Both the position numbers and the translations under genes were made by a program. Below, piece by piece: positions 51,744-58,230 of a DNA stretch of 58,230 bases. Position 1 is the stretch's first letter. The number at the start of each line of letters is the position of its first letter. This DNA is from a bacterium. Lineage in GTDB: Bacteria; Actinomycetota; Acidimicrobiia; Spongiisociales; JAHEDJ01. Under the pieces are notes generated by a model. That model was given only the letters and a program-made list of their open reading frames with translations, was not told the DNA's origin and did no database searches. The stretch is taken from assembly GCA_024641325.1 (NCBI GenBank), contig JAHEDJ010000010.1, forward strand, positions 1 through 58,230. The letters run 5' to 3'.

Positions 51744-52481
51744 ATGGATCTCTACTCACGCGTCAATATCCTCGACGGCCGTGCCGTCAGACTCCCCCAT
51801 GGAGATGTACACGAAGCAATCGCTTTGGATGCCGATCCTCTCGAGCGAGCGCGCGGGTGGGTTGCCAAAGGCGCGACGCGCATTCAGATCGTCGATCTCA
51901 ATGCCGCCGCCTATGGCGACTACCGAAACCGTCCTTTGATCCACGGAATAATCGAGGCCCTCGATATCCCCGTTCAGGTAGCGGGTGGCATCCGCTCTCC
52001 ACAAGAGGCCTCGCGCATGATCGAAGCCGGTGCATGGCGAGTTGTCATGGGCACGGCTGCCATCGAGGAGCAGGTGATGGCATGGGAGCTCTTCCGAACC
52101 TATCCGGGCAAAGTGGCGGTCAGTCTCGACGTCCTACCGGATGAGGAACTAGTAGTACGTGGATGGACTGCACACTCGGGAAGATTCCTCGAAGAAGTAC
52201 TCATCGAACTTTCGGCAGGCGGCGCGGCGGCGTACCTGGTCTCAGAGGCCGGCCGCGACGCGCTCGAAGAGCCACCGAACTTCGGCGTCCTCCGGCGCGC
52301 ACTTGCGATCGTCGACGAGCCCGTGATTGCGGCTGGTGGCGCTCGTAATCTCGCCGATCTCGAGGCACTCTATGAACTCGAAGTCGACGGCAAGCGACTT
52401 GGCGGCGTCATCGTCGGCCGCGAAGTAACCGCCGGCCGATTCACCGTGAACCAGGCTGCTCAGGTTCTTCACGACGACTGA
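51744..52481 (+). CDS. HisA/PriA-like isomerase paralogue with altered active site
   Basis: 245 residues. TIM-barrel HisA/HisF fold with phosphate-binding loops VAGGIRSPQEA and AAGGARNLADLEAL and VVMGTAAIE, VIVGREVTAG. The usual first catalytic Asp (AVDL/ALDL) is Asn8 in SRVNILDGRAVRLPHGD. The TDxxxDGT loop is replaced by LVSEAGRDALEEPPN. The second Asp region (SLDVLPDEELVVRGW) is kept. Not in a his operon. Either a repurposed enzyme or inactive. A TAGGCT six bases before the ATG, with no Shine-Dalgarno, suggests a leaderless mRNA. Confidence 0.8.
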   Translation: MDLYSRVNILDGRAVRLPHGDVHEAIALDADPLERARGWVAKGATRIQIVDLNAAAYGDYRNRPLIHGIIEALDIPVQVAGGIRSPQEASRMIEAGAWRVVMGTAAIEEQVMAWELFRTYPGKVAVSLDVLPDEELVVRGWTAHSGRFLEEVLIELSAGGAAAYLVSEAGRDALEEPPNFGVLRRALAIVDEPVIAAGGARNLADLEALYELEVDGKRLGGVIVGREVTAGRFTVNQAAQVLHDD

Positions 52482-53199
52482 TCCGGGAACGGCGTCGCGC
52501 TGTTGATCGGATCAGCGCCGCCAGCCCGAACGTACTGACCAGAGCGAAGGCGAACCACTGCACGGCGTAGGAGAGGTGAGGGCCGTCGCTCAACTCCGGG
52601 AGTCCTTCTGTGATCGGTAGCGAACCACCCATCGGCTCCATCTGCGTCAGCTCGAGATAGAAGCGTTCCAGATCACCGTCCGTCTGTAGATCCAATCGAT
52701 CCAGCTCTACCCGGGCGAAGATGTGGGTCTGAATCTCGCTCCCCGACCCCGCCGCAGCGCCGGCGAGGGGATACCGGACGTACCCGTCGAGAGCCACTTC
52801 GCCTTCGGGAGGGGCCGCGCGCGGCACTGGAACTTCATCGAGCTCCAATGGGATCCATCCCCTGTTGACCACGATTGTCGATCCGGAGTCCAGGTAGAGC
52901 GGTGTCAGCACATCAAATCCCGGTTGCCCGAGGTTGACCTGACTGCGGAGAAGTACCTCCTCGTCGGTCTCGAACACGCCGTTGATACTCAGACGTGTGT
53001 ACTCGAGTGGCATGACCGCCGAATCGGGCACCCAATCGGTCGGGTCTGCCGACAGTCGATTGGCGATGAGCGCATTCTCGGTTCGCCGTTCGTCGAGCCG
53101 GCTCAGTTGCCATCTTCCAAGCAGGAGGAAGGTGATAACGACTCCGAGAACGACGAACTGAAGGGCCAACCATGCCGGTCGCCGCAGAAAGGCATACAT
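52441..53199 (-). CDS. SURF1-family cytochrome oxidase assembly protein
   Basis: 252 residues from ATG 53199. Two terminal membrane helices (about 11-30 and 215-235) flank a soluble loop, the SURF1 layout. Conserved features include GRWQLSRLDERR, VLTPLYLDSGSTIVVNRGWI and a C-terminal LSYAVQWFAFAL. Helps heme a insertion in cytochrome oxidase. Its 3' end overlaps the HisA-like gene by 41 bases on the opposite strand. Lies 5 bases after the gamma-glutamyltransferase stop. Confidence 0.9.
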   Translation of the reverse strand: MYAFLRRPAWLALQFVVLGVVITFLLLGRWQLSRLDERRTENALIANRLSADPTDWVPDSAVMPLEYTRLSINGVFETDEEVLLRSQVNLGQPGFDVLTPLYLDSGSTIVVNRGWIPLELDEVPVPRAAPPEGEVALDGYVRYPLAGAAAGSGSEIQTHIFARVELDRLDLQTDGDLERFYLELTQMEPMGGSLPITEGLPELSDGPHLSYAVQWFAFALVSTFGLAALIRSTARRRSRISRREEPEQPGSR

Positions 53200-53203
53200 T
53201 GCG

Positions 53204-54730
53204 CTATGCACCGCCGAAAGACACACCGCCGGTTCGACGGTGATCGGCCGCTGCGGTCAGGCCGAGATCCGGATCGAAGAGCGCCGCGCCGACCCCGCCG
53301 AAGAACATGTCCGTAGTCTCGAATCGGCGGGATATCAGGCCGAGTTTGCCTACGTCGAGGCCGGGTTCATAGGCAATGCGACCACCCTCATCGGTGTACT
53401 CGACGTGGAGACGCGGATGCTGGACGGCCTCATCCAGGTCCAGTCCCAGGTGGATGAGGTTGAGAAGAGTCGAGAGAATGGCGGTCGTGATCCGGTCGGC
53501 TCCCGGTGAACCGATCGACAAGACTGCGCCATCTGCTCGCCGTCCGACGGTTGGTGCCATGTTTGACACCAACCGGGCGCCGGGTGGAAGCGAATGGAAA
53601 CCGAGCCGGTTCAGTTCAAGTTCGCCCAGCGAGTTGTTCATCCAAATCCCAGTACCCGGCGGCATCACGCCCGAGCCATATCCTGCAGACATGGTGATTG
53701 AACAGGCGCTGCCGGTATCGTCGACGGCCGACGCATGCACGGTAGAGGGTGATGTGAGCAGCCGGCGCCAATCCCCTGTGTGGGAGAGATCGAGCAGTCG
53801 TTGGATGACCGCCGGACGGTCCTGCGCCGTGTCGACGAAGTCTCGCCGGAATCCGAGGACCGCCTGCTGTGCTCTGACGAGGTGATGCATTCCTTCGATA
53901 TCCCAACCGGGGAAACCTGTTCCTTCCAAAAGGAAGAGCATGGCAGCCAAAGAGGCACCGCCGATTGCGGGAGCCGGGTTGGTTGCGATTTCCCAGTCGT
54001 CCAACTCCGAGTGCAGGGACGGACGTTCGATGGCTCGGTAAGCCGCCAGGTCCGCCCTCGTGAGGATCCCTCCGTTGGCGACTATGTCGTCGCTGATCAG
54101 TCGGGCAAGGTCACCTTCATAGAAGGACTCGACGCCCAACTCCGCGATCAAACCAAGACTATCGGCGAGTTCGGGGATGAAAATGAGGTCGCCTTCTCCA
54201 AGGAGGTCGCCTTTCGGAAAGAGCGCAGCCCGGCCCTCAGGCTCCCATCCGAACACCGACTCAGCCGCAAACTCGAGATACAAACGAGATGCTTGCGACA
54301 TGGGAAAGCCATCTCGCACGACGTCGATGATGGGACCAAGAATCTCCCGCCACGGCATCGCGCCAAACCTCTCCGAAGCCCGGCTGAACGCCGCAAGCGC
54401 GCCGGGCGTCGCCACGGAGCCGTGGCCGACTGTCGTGGTGACGCCGCCGCCGTATGCCATCGTGACATCGAAGGCACCGCCACCAAATTTCTCCGAGGCC
54501 AATCCCCGGCCCGGCATCTCCATGTATCCGTCGAAGGTCACAGGATCACACTGCTGCGGCCATACGGTAACGAATCCTCCGCCGCCGATCGCGCACACGC
54601 CGGGCTCAGTGATCATCGCCGTCAGGTTGGCCCCAATTGCGGCGTCGACCGCGTTTCCCCCGGCATCCGCAATGCGTCCACCGACATCGGCCGCCAGCTG
54701 TGACGATGCTGCTACAACGATTCGTGTCAT
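53204..54730 (-). CDS. Gamma-glutamyltransferase-family protein
   Basis: 508 residues. Ntn-hydrolase with self-cleavage Thr at T330 (LTSPSTVHASAVDDTG), matching the TTH of E. coli Ggt as T-V-H. N-terminal SSQLAADVGGRIADAGGNAV and DAAIGANLTAMITEP, C-terminal VSNMAPTV and SIGSPGADRITTAIL are typical. No signal peptide, so probably cytoplasmic, unlike classical Ggt. Splits gamma-glutamyl bonds or hydrolyses related amides. Coupled to the SURF1 gene, with no obvious link. Confidence 0.9.
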   Translation of the reverse strand: MTRIVVAASSQLAADVGGRIADAGGNAVDAAIGANLTAMITEPGVCAIGGGGFVTVWPQQCDPVTFDGYMEMPGRGLASEKFGGGAFDVTMAYGGGVTTTVGHGSVATPGALAAFSRASERFGAMPWREILGPIIDVVRDGFPMSQASRLYLEFAAESVFGWEPEGRAALFPKGDLLGEGDLIFIPELADSLGLIAELGVESFYEGDLARLISDDIVANGGILTRADLAAYRAIERPSLHSELDDWEIATNPAPAIGGASLAAMLFLLEGTGFPGWDIEGMHHLVRAQQAVLGFRRDFVDTAQDRPAVIQRLLDLSHTGDWRRLLTSPSTVHASAVDDTGSACSITMSAGYGSGVMPPGTGIWMNNSLGELELNRLGFHSLPPGARLVSNMAPTVGRRADGAVLSIGSPGADRITTAILSTLLNLIHLGLDLDEAVQHPRLHVEYTDEGGRIAYEPGLDVGKLGLISRRFETTDMFFGGVGAALFDPDLGLTAAADHRRTGGVSFGGA

Positions 54731-54790
54731 CGCTGCGGCAGGGTAGCCGCTTGCAAGCGAAGCACGAGATACTGCTCCACGTTCGGAACC

Positions 54791-55126
54791 TCACGCCTTC
54801 GCAGGATCCGGAAACAGGCCCGCAGGGTCCCGGAGGCTCACGTTGGCGGCCACCAGCTCGATTCGGCTTCGGCGGCCGTCCTGACCATCCCAAAACCGGC
54901 GTTGAGCGCTTCCGACACACCAGAGTCGATCGCCGGCTTGCGATTCCTGACCGAGCAGGTCGTCGGACGGGTCCCACAGGGTCACCGGCAGCACGTCTAC
55001 CCGACGACGCGGCTCATCGCTCTTCACAGTGATCAGGTACCTCAGCAAGCGAGCTCCGGATTCGAATACTCGCACTTCCGGCGGAGCGGCTAGATGTCCG
55101 CCGAGCACGACGAGGTTGAAGTCCAT
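54791..55126 (-). CDS. Single-stranded DNA-binding protein-like OB-fold protein
   Basis: 111 residues from ATG 55126 with GGAAAGG upstream. The SSB-type pattern: NLVVLGGHLAAPPEVRVFES, ARLLRYLITVKSDEPRR, VLPVTLWDP and GDRLWCVGSAQRRFWDGQDG. It ends right after the OB fold, lacking the acidic tail (DDDIPF) of replicative SSB. It may be a secondary SSB (SsbB-like) for competence, repair or plasmids. The frame to 55696 is not supported. Confidence 0.75.
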   Translation of the reverse strand: MDFNLVVLGGHLAAPPEVRVFESGARLLRYLITVKSDEPRRRVDVLPVTLWDPSDDLLGQESQAGDRLWCVGSAQRRFWDGQDGRRSRIELVAANVSLRDPAGLFPDPAKA

Positions 55127-55201
55127 CGTTATACCTTTCCGGGGAAAGCGGAGGAGACTGTTGGAACCGTATGTCGTGGGCGTGACAAAAAATCGCGAGG
55201 T

Positions 55202-55207
55202 AGGGTC
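55202..55207 (+). promoter_or_regulatory. Predicted -10 for leaderless MBL-hydrolase mRNA
   Basis: TAGGGT six bases before ATG 55213; no Shine-Dalgarno. Same layout as at several other starts in this window. Confidence 0.35.
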
Positions 55208-55212
55208 GCGAC

Positions 55213-56136
55213 ATGATCGAATACTCCATCGAACGACTGTCGGATGATCTATATGCAATCGACGCCTGGATGGAGGAGCACCCGCAACGTCTGGCGTGCT
55301 ATCTCTTCGACACTCCCGAGCGCGTCCTCGTCGAAGTCGGCCCGTCTGCGACGCTGCACCACCTGACGGCTGCACTCGACGAAATGGGAATCGACGACCT
55401 GGCCACGATCGTCGTAACTCATATTCACATAGATCACGCGGGCGGAGCGGGGCAGATCGCACAGTCCTTTCCGAACGCGCGAATCGGGGTACATTCGAAG
55501 GGAGCACGACATCTCGCACAGCCGGACCGTCTGTGGAGTTCTGCCCTGCAGGTCTTCGGTGAGAAATGGCTGACATCAAATTGGGGGCCAATGATCCCGA
55601 TCGATCAGGAACGTCTTCTGGTGCTGGATGACGGCGATCGTATACCTCTCGGCGGCGGGCGCAGCCTCGAGGCGCTCTACACGCCGGGCCACGCAAAACA
55701 CCACATCACGTACTACGAGGAGGCGAGCGGTGGGATGTTCGTGGGGGACTCACTGGGCCTCTGCTACCCGCACGGACATGCTGTTCAACCGGTCACTCCC
55801 CCACCAGACTTCGACCCCGTGGCGGCCACCGAGCAGATGCATCGGATGGGTTCCATCGGACCGGCTTTTCTCGGCTTCGCCCATTTCGGGCCGAACTATC
55901 AGGTGAAGGAAGCCTTGGCATCGTCCGAGCAGCAACTCTGGGAATGGGTGAAGTTCGTCGAAGGGGTGGCCGAGCTCGACGATGACACCGCTACCGACCG
56001 GCTGCGCCAATGGACCATCGAGCAACATAGGGCCGATGGATACTCCGAGGAGGACATCGACACCTACGACCGGGCGACCTTCTGGCCGATGCAGGTCAGG
56101 GGAATCCGCCATTGGATCAAATCCCGCCAAGAGTAA
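55213..56136 (+). CDS. MBL-fold metallo-hydrolase
   Basis: 307 residues. Metal site THIHIDHAGG (H70, H72, D74, H75), further ligands in YTPGHAKHHITYY and FVGDSLG, and late GFAHFGP. Length and the late helical part (EEDIDTYDRATFWPMQVRG) recall the lactonase/phosphodiesterase-like MBL group. Substrate unknown. Confidence 0.87.
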   Translation: MIEYSIERLSDDLYAIDAWMEEHPQRLACYLFDTPERVLVEVGPSATLHHLTAALDEMGIDDLATIVVTHIHIDHAGGAGQIAQSFPNARIGVHSKGARHLAQPDRLWSSALQVFGEKWLTSNWGPMIPIDQERLLVLDDGDRIPLGGGRSLEALYTPGHAKHHITYYEEASGGMFVGDSLGLCYPHGHAVQPVTPPPDFDPVAATEQMHRMGSIGPAFLGFAHFGPNYQVKEALASSEQQLWEWVKFVEGVAELDDDTATDRLRQWTIEQHRADGYSEEDIDTYDRATFWPMQVRGIRHWIKSRQE

Positions 56137-56155
56137 CTCTGCTGAGGAACTCCGG

Positions 56156-56965
56156 TTAGCCGGGGACGAAGCCCCCAAAGCCAAAAGCCAGCCGTTGCGC
56201 AGCCATCTCGTCGACGGTCAACGTGGGCGCCGGGACGATGTTCGATCGCTCGTTGCGTGCGCCGTAGACATAGACGGGCATGCCGAGTTCGAGTCGTGGG
56301 GCCAGGAAGTCCATATCCCACATCTCGACCCTGATGCAGCCGTGGGAGGCTGGATAGGGCGGCACGCTCCCGGAACCGTGGATTGCATACCCACCTGAGA
56401 AGTAGAACGGTCGATAGAGACCGCCGAGGTAGGAGATCCTCCACCCGTCTACCTTCTTGTAGAACTCGTAGCTGCCTTCCGGGGTGTTGGCTCGCACGAC
56501 GCTTCCGGAAGAATGCCTGTACGCGTCACCGCTGGCCGATGAGATGGGCAACACGAACGAGACTGCGTCCTTCTCGATCAGATAGAGGACCTGCCGCCCG
56601 AGATCGACCTCGACTCTCGTGTCTTCAGGCGCATCCCCCGGAACAACCAGAGGTTCGTCGAGAAGATCCCAGTGCTCCCGGAGGAACACTCCATCCCTGG
56701 GAAGATCATGTACTTTCTGAAATGCATACACGGCGCCCAGCGTCGAGCGGCCGAAGTACCCGTCGGGTTCTCCGGCCCGGAATCCGGCATCGTTGAGCGC
56801 GATTTGTAGTTCCGCCACCCAGGGTCCGCGATCCTCCGGGCTGATTCGCCCGGGTGCGGGCCATTCCCCGTCCACGGTGTACTCGCCGTCGATCGACGGC
56901 ATGGCCGCGACGGGCACCGCCAGCGCGATGACCATCGCCGGCACGAGTAGAACGGCCACTTTCAT
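56156..56965 (-). CDS. L,D-transpeptidase with peptidoglycan-binding domain
   Basis: 269 residues. Signal MKVAVLLVPAMVIALAVPVA. PG_binding_1 repeat (WVAELQIALNDAGFRAGEPD, YFGRSTLGAVYAFQKVHDLP) at about 49-95, then YkuD with the catalytic HGSGSVPPYPASHGCIRV (His, Cys, Arg). Makes 3-3 crosslinks or attaches proteins to peptidoglycan outside the cell. A TACAAT box six bases before ATG, within a 33-base gap, predicts its own leaderless start. Confidence 0.92.
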   Translation of the reverse strand: MKVAVLLVPAMVIALAVPVAAMPSIDGEYTVDGEWPAPGRISPEDRGPWVAELQIALNDAGFRAGEPDGYFGRSTLGAVYAFQKVHDLPRDGVFLREHWDLLDEPLVVPGDAPEDTRVEVDLGRQVLYLIEKDAVSFVLPISSASGDAYRHSSGSVVRANTPEGSYEFYKKVDGWRISYLGGLYRPFYFSGGYAIHGSGSVPPYPASHGCIRVEMWDMDFLAPRLELGMPVYVYGARNERSNIVPAPTLTVDEMAAQRLAFGFGGFVPG

Positions 56966-56971
56966 AGGAGG

Positions 56972-56977
56972 ATTGTA
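56972..56977 (-). promoter_or_regulatory. Predicted -10 for leaderless L,D-transpeptidase mRNA
   Basis: On the minus strand TACAAT-CCTCCT-ATG, a near-consensus -10 followed by six bases and the start. The spacer from the upstream gene is only 33 bases, so the -35 would lie around that gene's stop. Confidence 0.45.
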
Positions 56978-56998
56978 TCGGAGCCCAATTCCAACCAG

Positions 56999-57799
56999 TT
57001 AAGCAATCTCTTCGTGAAGGATGTCTAGGCCCGGAAGGGCAGGATCCATCTCCTCGATCGCATTTGCTATCTGCTTGGCCGTGTCCTTGTCTCCAAGCCG
57101 CGCTGCAGCACGGGCGGCGACGTACCAACGTCTCACTTCCCATTCGGGGGCGTCGCTGGTCAATCGCTGCGGACGGGTGACCTCCCAGGCGTTGCGATTG
57201 TCTCCCTGATCGAGCAGGAAGGATCCGTAAACGACCCTGATTTCCGCCTCCGCCGCTTTGGAACCACCCAGTTCCTGGAATGTTTCCCACGTCGTATGCA
57301 CATCGGGAAGTCGATCGAGCGCTCGGAGAGAGTCCATCTCCACCGCCATATGCGTAGTGTCACCGGTGATCCTGCGGAACGTGCGGATTTCCCGCAACGC
57401 CTCCTGCCATAGACCCATCCGGTAACACGACAAGGCGAGCAACTCTCGAATGGCTCCGGCCCGCGAGGAGAGCACCTTGGCCTCGAGAAGTTTCTTCCGA
57501 GCGGCCGCATAGCGACCTTCCTCGAATGAGCCGGCGGCAGCGCTCAGAAGGTTGAGGGTCGCGTCGCGCCGGTCCTTCTTCGTGGTCCGCACTATCTCGT
57601 CACGCAGCCAGCGCGGCAGATCGGCACCGGCGCCTACTGCCGTATGGCTCCGCCCGGGCTTGCGTTCGCCGGGGGGGTTGGCACGACCCTTCGACGGATC
57701 ACGCTCCCCTTTCGACGAATCGCGTTGCGCCCCGGTTTGCTTCCGGGGTTGCGAACTCCGTCGATCCCCTCGAGGATCTCCACCGCGTGATCCCGACAC
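56999..57799 (-). CDS. TPR-like helical protein with basic disordered N-terminus
   Basis: 266 residues from GTG 57799 with GAAGGAG six bases upstream; the frame to 57853 runs into the rRNA terminator. Residues 1-60 are Arg/Lys/Gly/Pro-rich and disordered. The rest is TPR-like helices (SAAAGSFEEGRYAAARKKLL, ALSCYRMGLWQEALREIRTF, YVAARAAARLGDKDTAKQIA). Likely a scaffold or nucleic-acid-associated protein. First gene after the rRNA operon; read-through could express it. Confidence 0.75.
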   Translation of the reverse strand: MSGSRGGDPRGDRRSSQPRKQTGAQRDSSKGERDPSKGRANPPGERKPGRSHTAVGAGADLPRWLRDEIVRTTKKDRRDATLNLLSAAAGSFEEGRYAAARKKLLEAKVLSSRAGAIRELLALSCYRMGLWQEALREIRTFRRITGDTTHMAVEMDSLRALDRLPDVHTTWETFQELGGSKAAEAEIRVVYGSFLLDQGDNRNAWEVTRPQRLTSDAPEWEVRRWYVAARAAARLGDKDTAKQIANAIEEMDPALPGLDILHEEIA

Positions 57800-57815
57800 C
57801 TGTTGCTCCTTCGTC

Positions 57816-57849
57816 AATGAAAGAGGGCCGCCCAATATGGACGGCCCTC
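57816..57849 (-). terminator. rRNA operon terminator
   Basis: On the minus strand GAGGGCCG-T-CC-ATATT-GG-G-CGGCCCTC followed by TTTCATT. Long stem, single mismatch, T-rich tail, 10 bases after the 5S. Confidence 0.85.
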
Positions 57850-57858
57850 GCAAATAAT

Positions 57859-57977
<119 letters not shown>

Positions 57978-58067
57978 AACCTTCACGAACTCGGCGGCCG
58001 CGGCCGGTGAGTTCGCTCGTACTCAAGTCACCTTGAGCACTCCATAGCGAGCACTAAGTATTGAATT

Positions 58068-58230
58068 CAAGTCCAAGCCCTCGGCCGATTAGTACCGGTC
58101 AGCTGCACGCATTACTGCGCTTCCACTTCCGGCCTATCTACCTGGTCATCTACCAGGGGCCTTACCCGGTTAATCCGGTGGGAGATCTCATCTCGAGGTG
58201 GGCTTCGCACTTAGATGCCTTCAGCGCTTA
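58068..58230 (-). rRNA. rrl: 23S ribosomal RNA, 3' end (partial)
   Basis: The minus strand reads the last about 163 bases of 23S, including GGTACTAATCGGCCGAGGGC near the 3' end and AGCGCTGAAGGCATCTAAGT further in. The gene continues beyond the window. The exact 3' end is estimated. A 90-base spacer separates it from 5S. Confidence 0.93.

Overview
The window looks like a chromosomal segment of a high-GC actinobacterium (Actinomycetota), probably an Acidimicrobiia-like lineage. This rests on gene content and order: a SARP/BTAD regulator fused to a STAND ATPase, a gcvH - FHA (GarA-like) - MerR (FtsR-like) - bifunctional nuclease - MerR - gcvT - gcvPA/gcvPB block that parallels the mycobacterial Rv1826-Rv1832 region, many GTG/TTG starts, 4-nt stop/start overlaps, and Thr-rich lipoprotein linkers. 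The lineage is inferred, not demonstrated. Almost everything is chromosomal core or house-keeping. The only mobile DNA seen is an IS110-type transposase remnant and one or two small inverted-repeat elements. No CRISPR array, prophage or tRNA gene was recognised.

Layout. 0.2-4.1 kb: a giant one-polypeptide regulator (winged helix, BTAD, STAND ATPase, one membrane segment, extracellular solute-binding domain). 4.1-7.2 kb: a small duplicated-domain membrane protein, an IS110 remnant, a beheaded PadR regulator and its partner membrane protein. 7.3-8.5 kb: a DinB protein. 8.7-15.3 kb: a complete five-gene oligopeptide/oligosaccharide-type ABC importer operon with a readable promoter and a strong hairpin after the binding-protein gene. 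15.4-25.7 kb: phosphatidylglycerophosphate-synthase-type enzyme plus the glycine-cleavage/GarA/FtsR block, into which a D,D-carboxypeptidase, hpt and a 2-TM potassium channel are interleaved. 25.7-28.0 kb: lipase, RNase HII, YqgE.

28.0-36.6 kb: a minus-strand pair encoding a LivJ-like lipoprotein and an ArfA-like BON/OmpA protein, then SDR enzymes, polyphosphate kinase 2, DUF2277, a YgjP-like protease, a UPF0104 flippase-like protein and an MFS transporter. 36.7-41.9 kb: an apparent operon of a Thr-linker lipoprotein, a heme/B12-type ABC importer (binding protein, permease, ATPase) and a fused AtuA-family protein, followed by a 110-bp repeat element with perfect 18-bp inverted ends. 42.0-47.6 kb: an aldo/keto reductase, a minus-strand run of uncharacterised genes, a P-loop ATPase with a damaged Walker A and an ABC-F protein.

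48.1-53.2 kb: a copper/cytochrome-oxidase assembly island (CtaG, cytochrome c, PCuAC, SCO1, SURF1) divergent from a thioredoxin whose promoter is covered by a CsoR-type palindrome, plus a HisA-like protein with altered active-site residues. 53.2-57.8 kb: gamma-glutamyltransferase, an SSB-like protein, an MBL hydrolase, an L,D-transpeptidase and a TPR-like protein. 57.8-58.2 kb: the 3' end of an rRNA operon on the minus strand (terminator, 5S, start of 23S).

Most interesting signals: the SARP-STAND-TM-solute-binding fusion, the 110-bp repeat element, the copper-operator/thioredoxin promoter, the HisA-like paralogue with altered active site, and a recurring TANNNT-N6-start arrangement that predicts leaderless transcripts.
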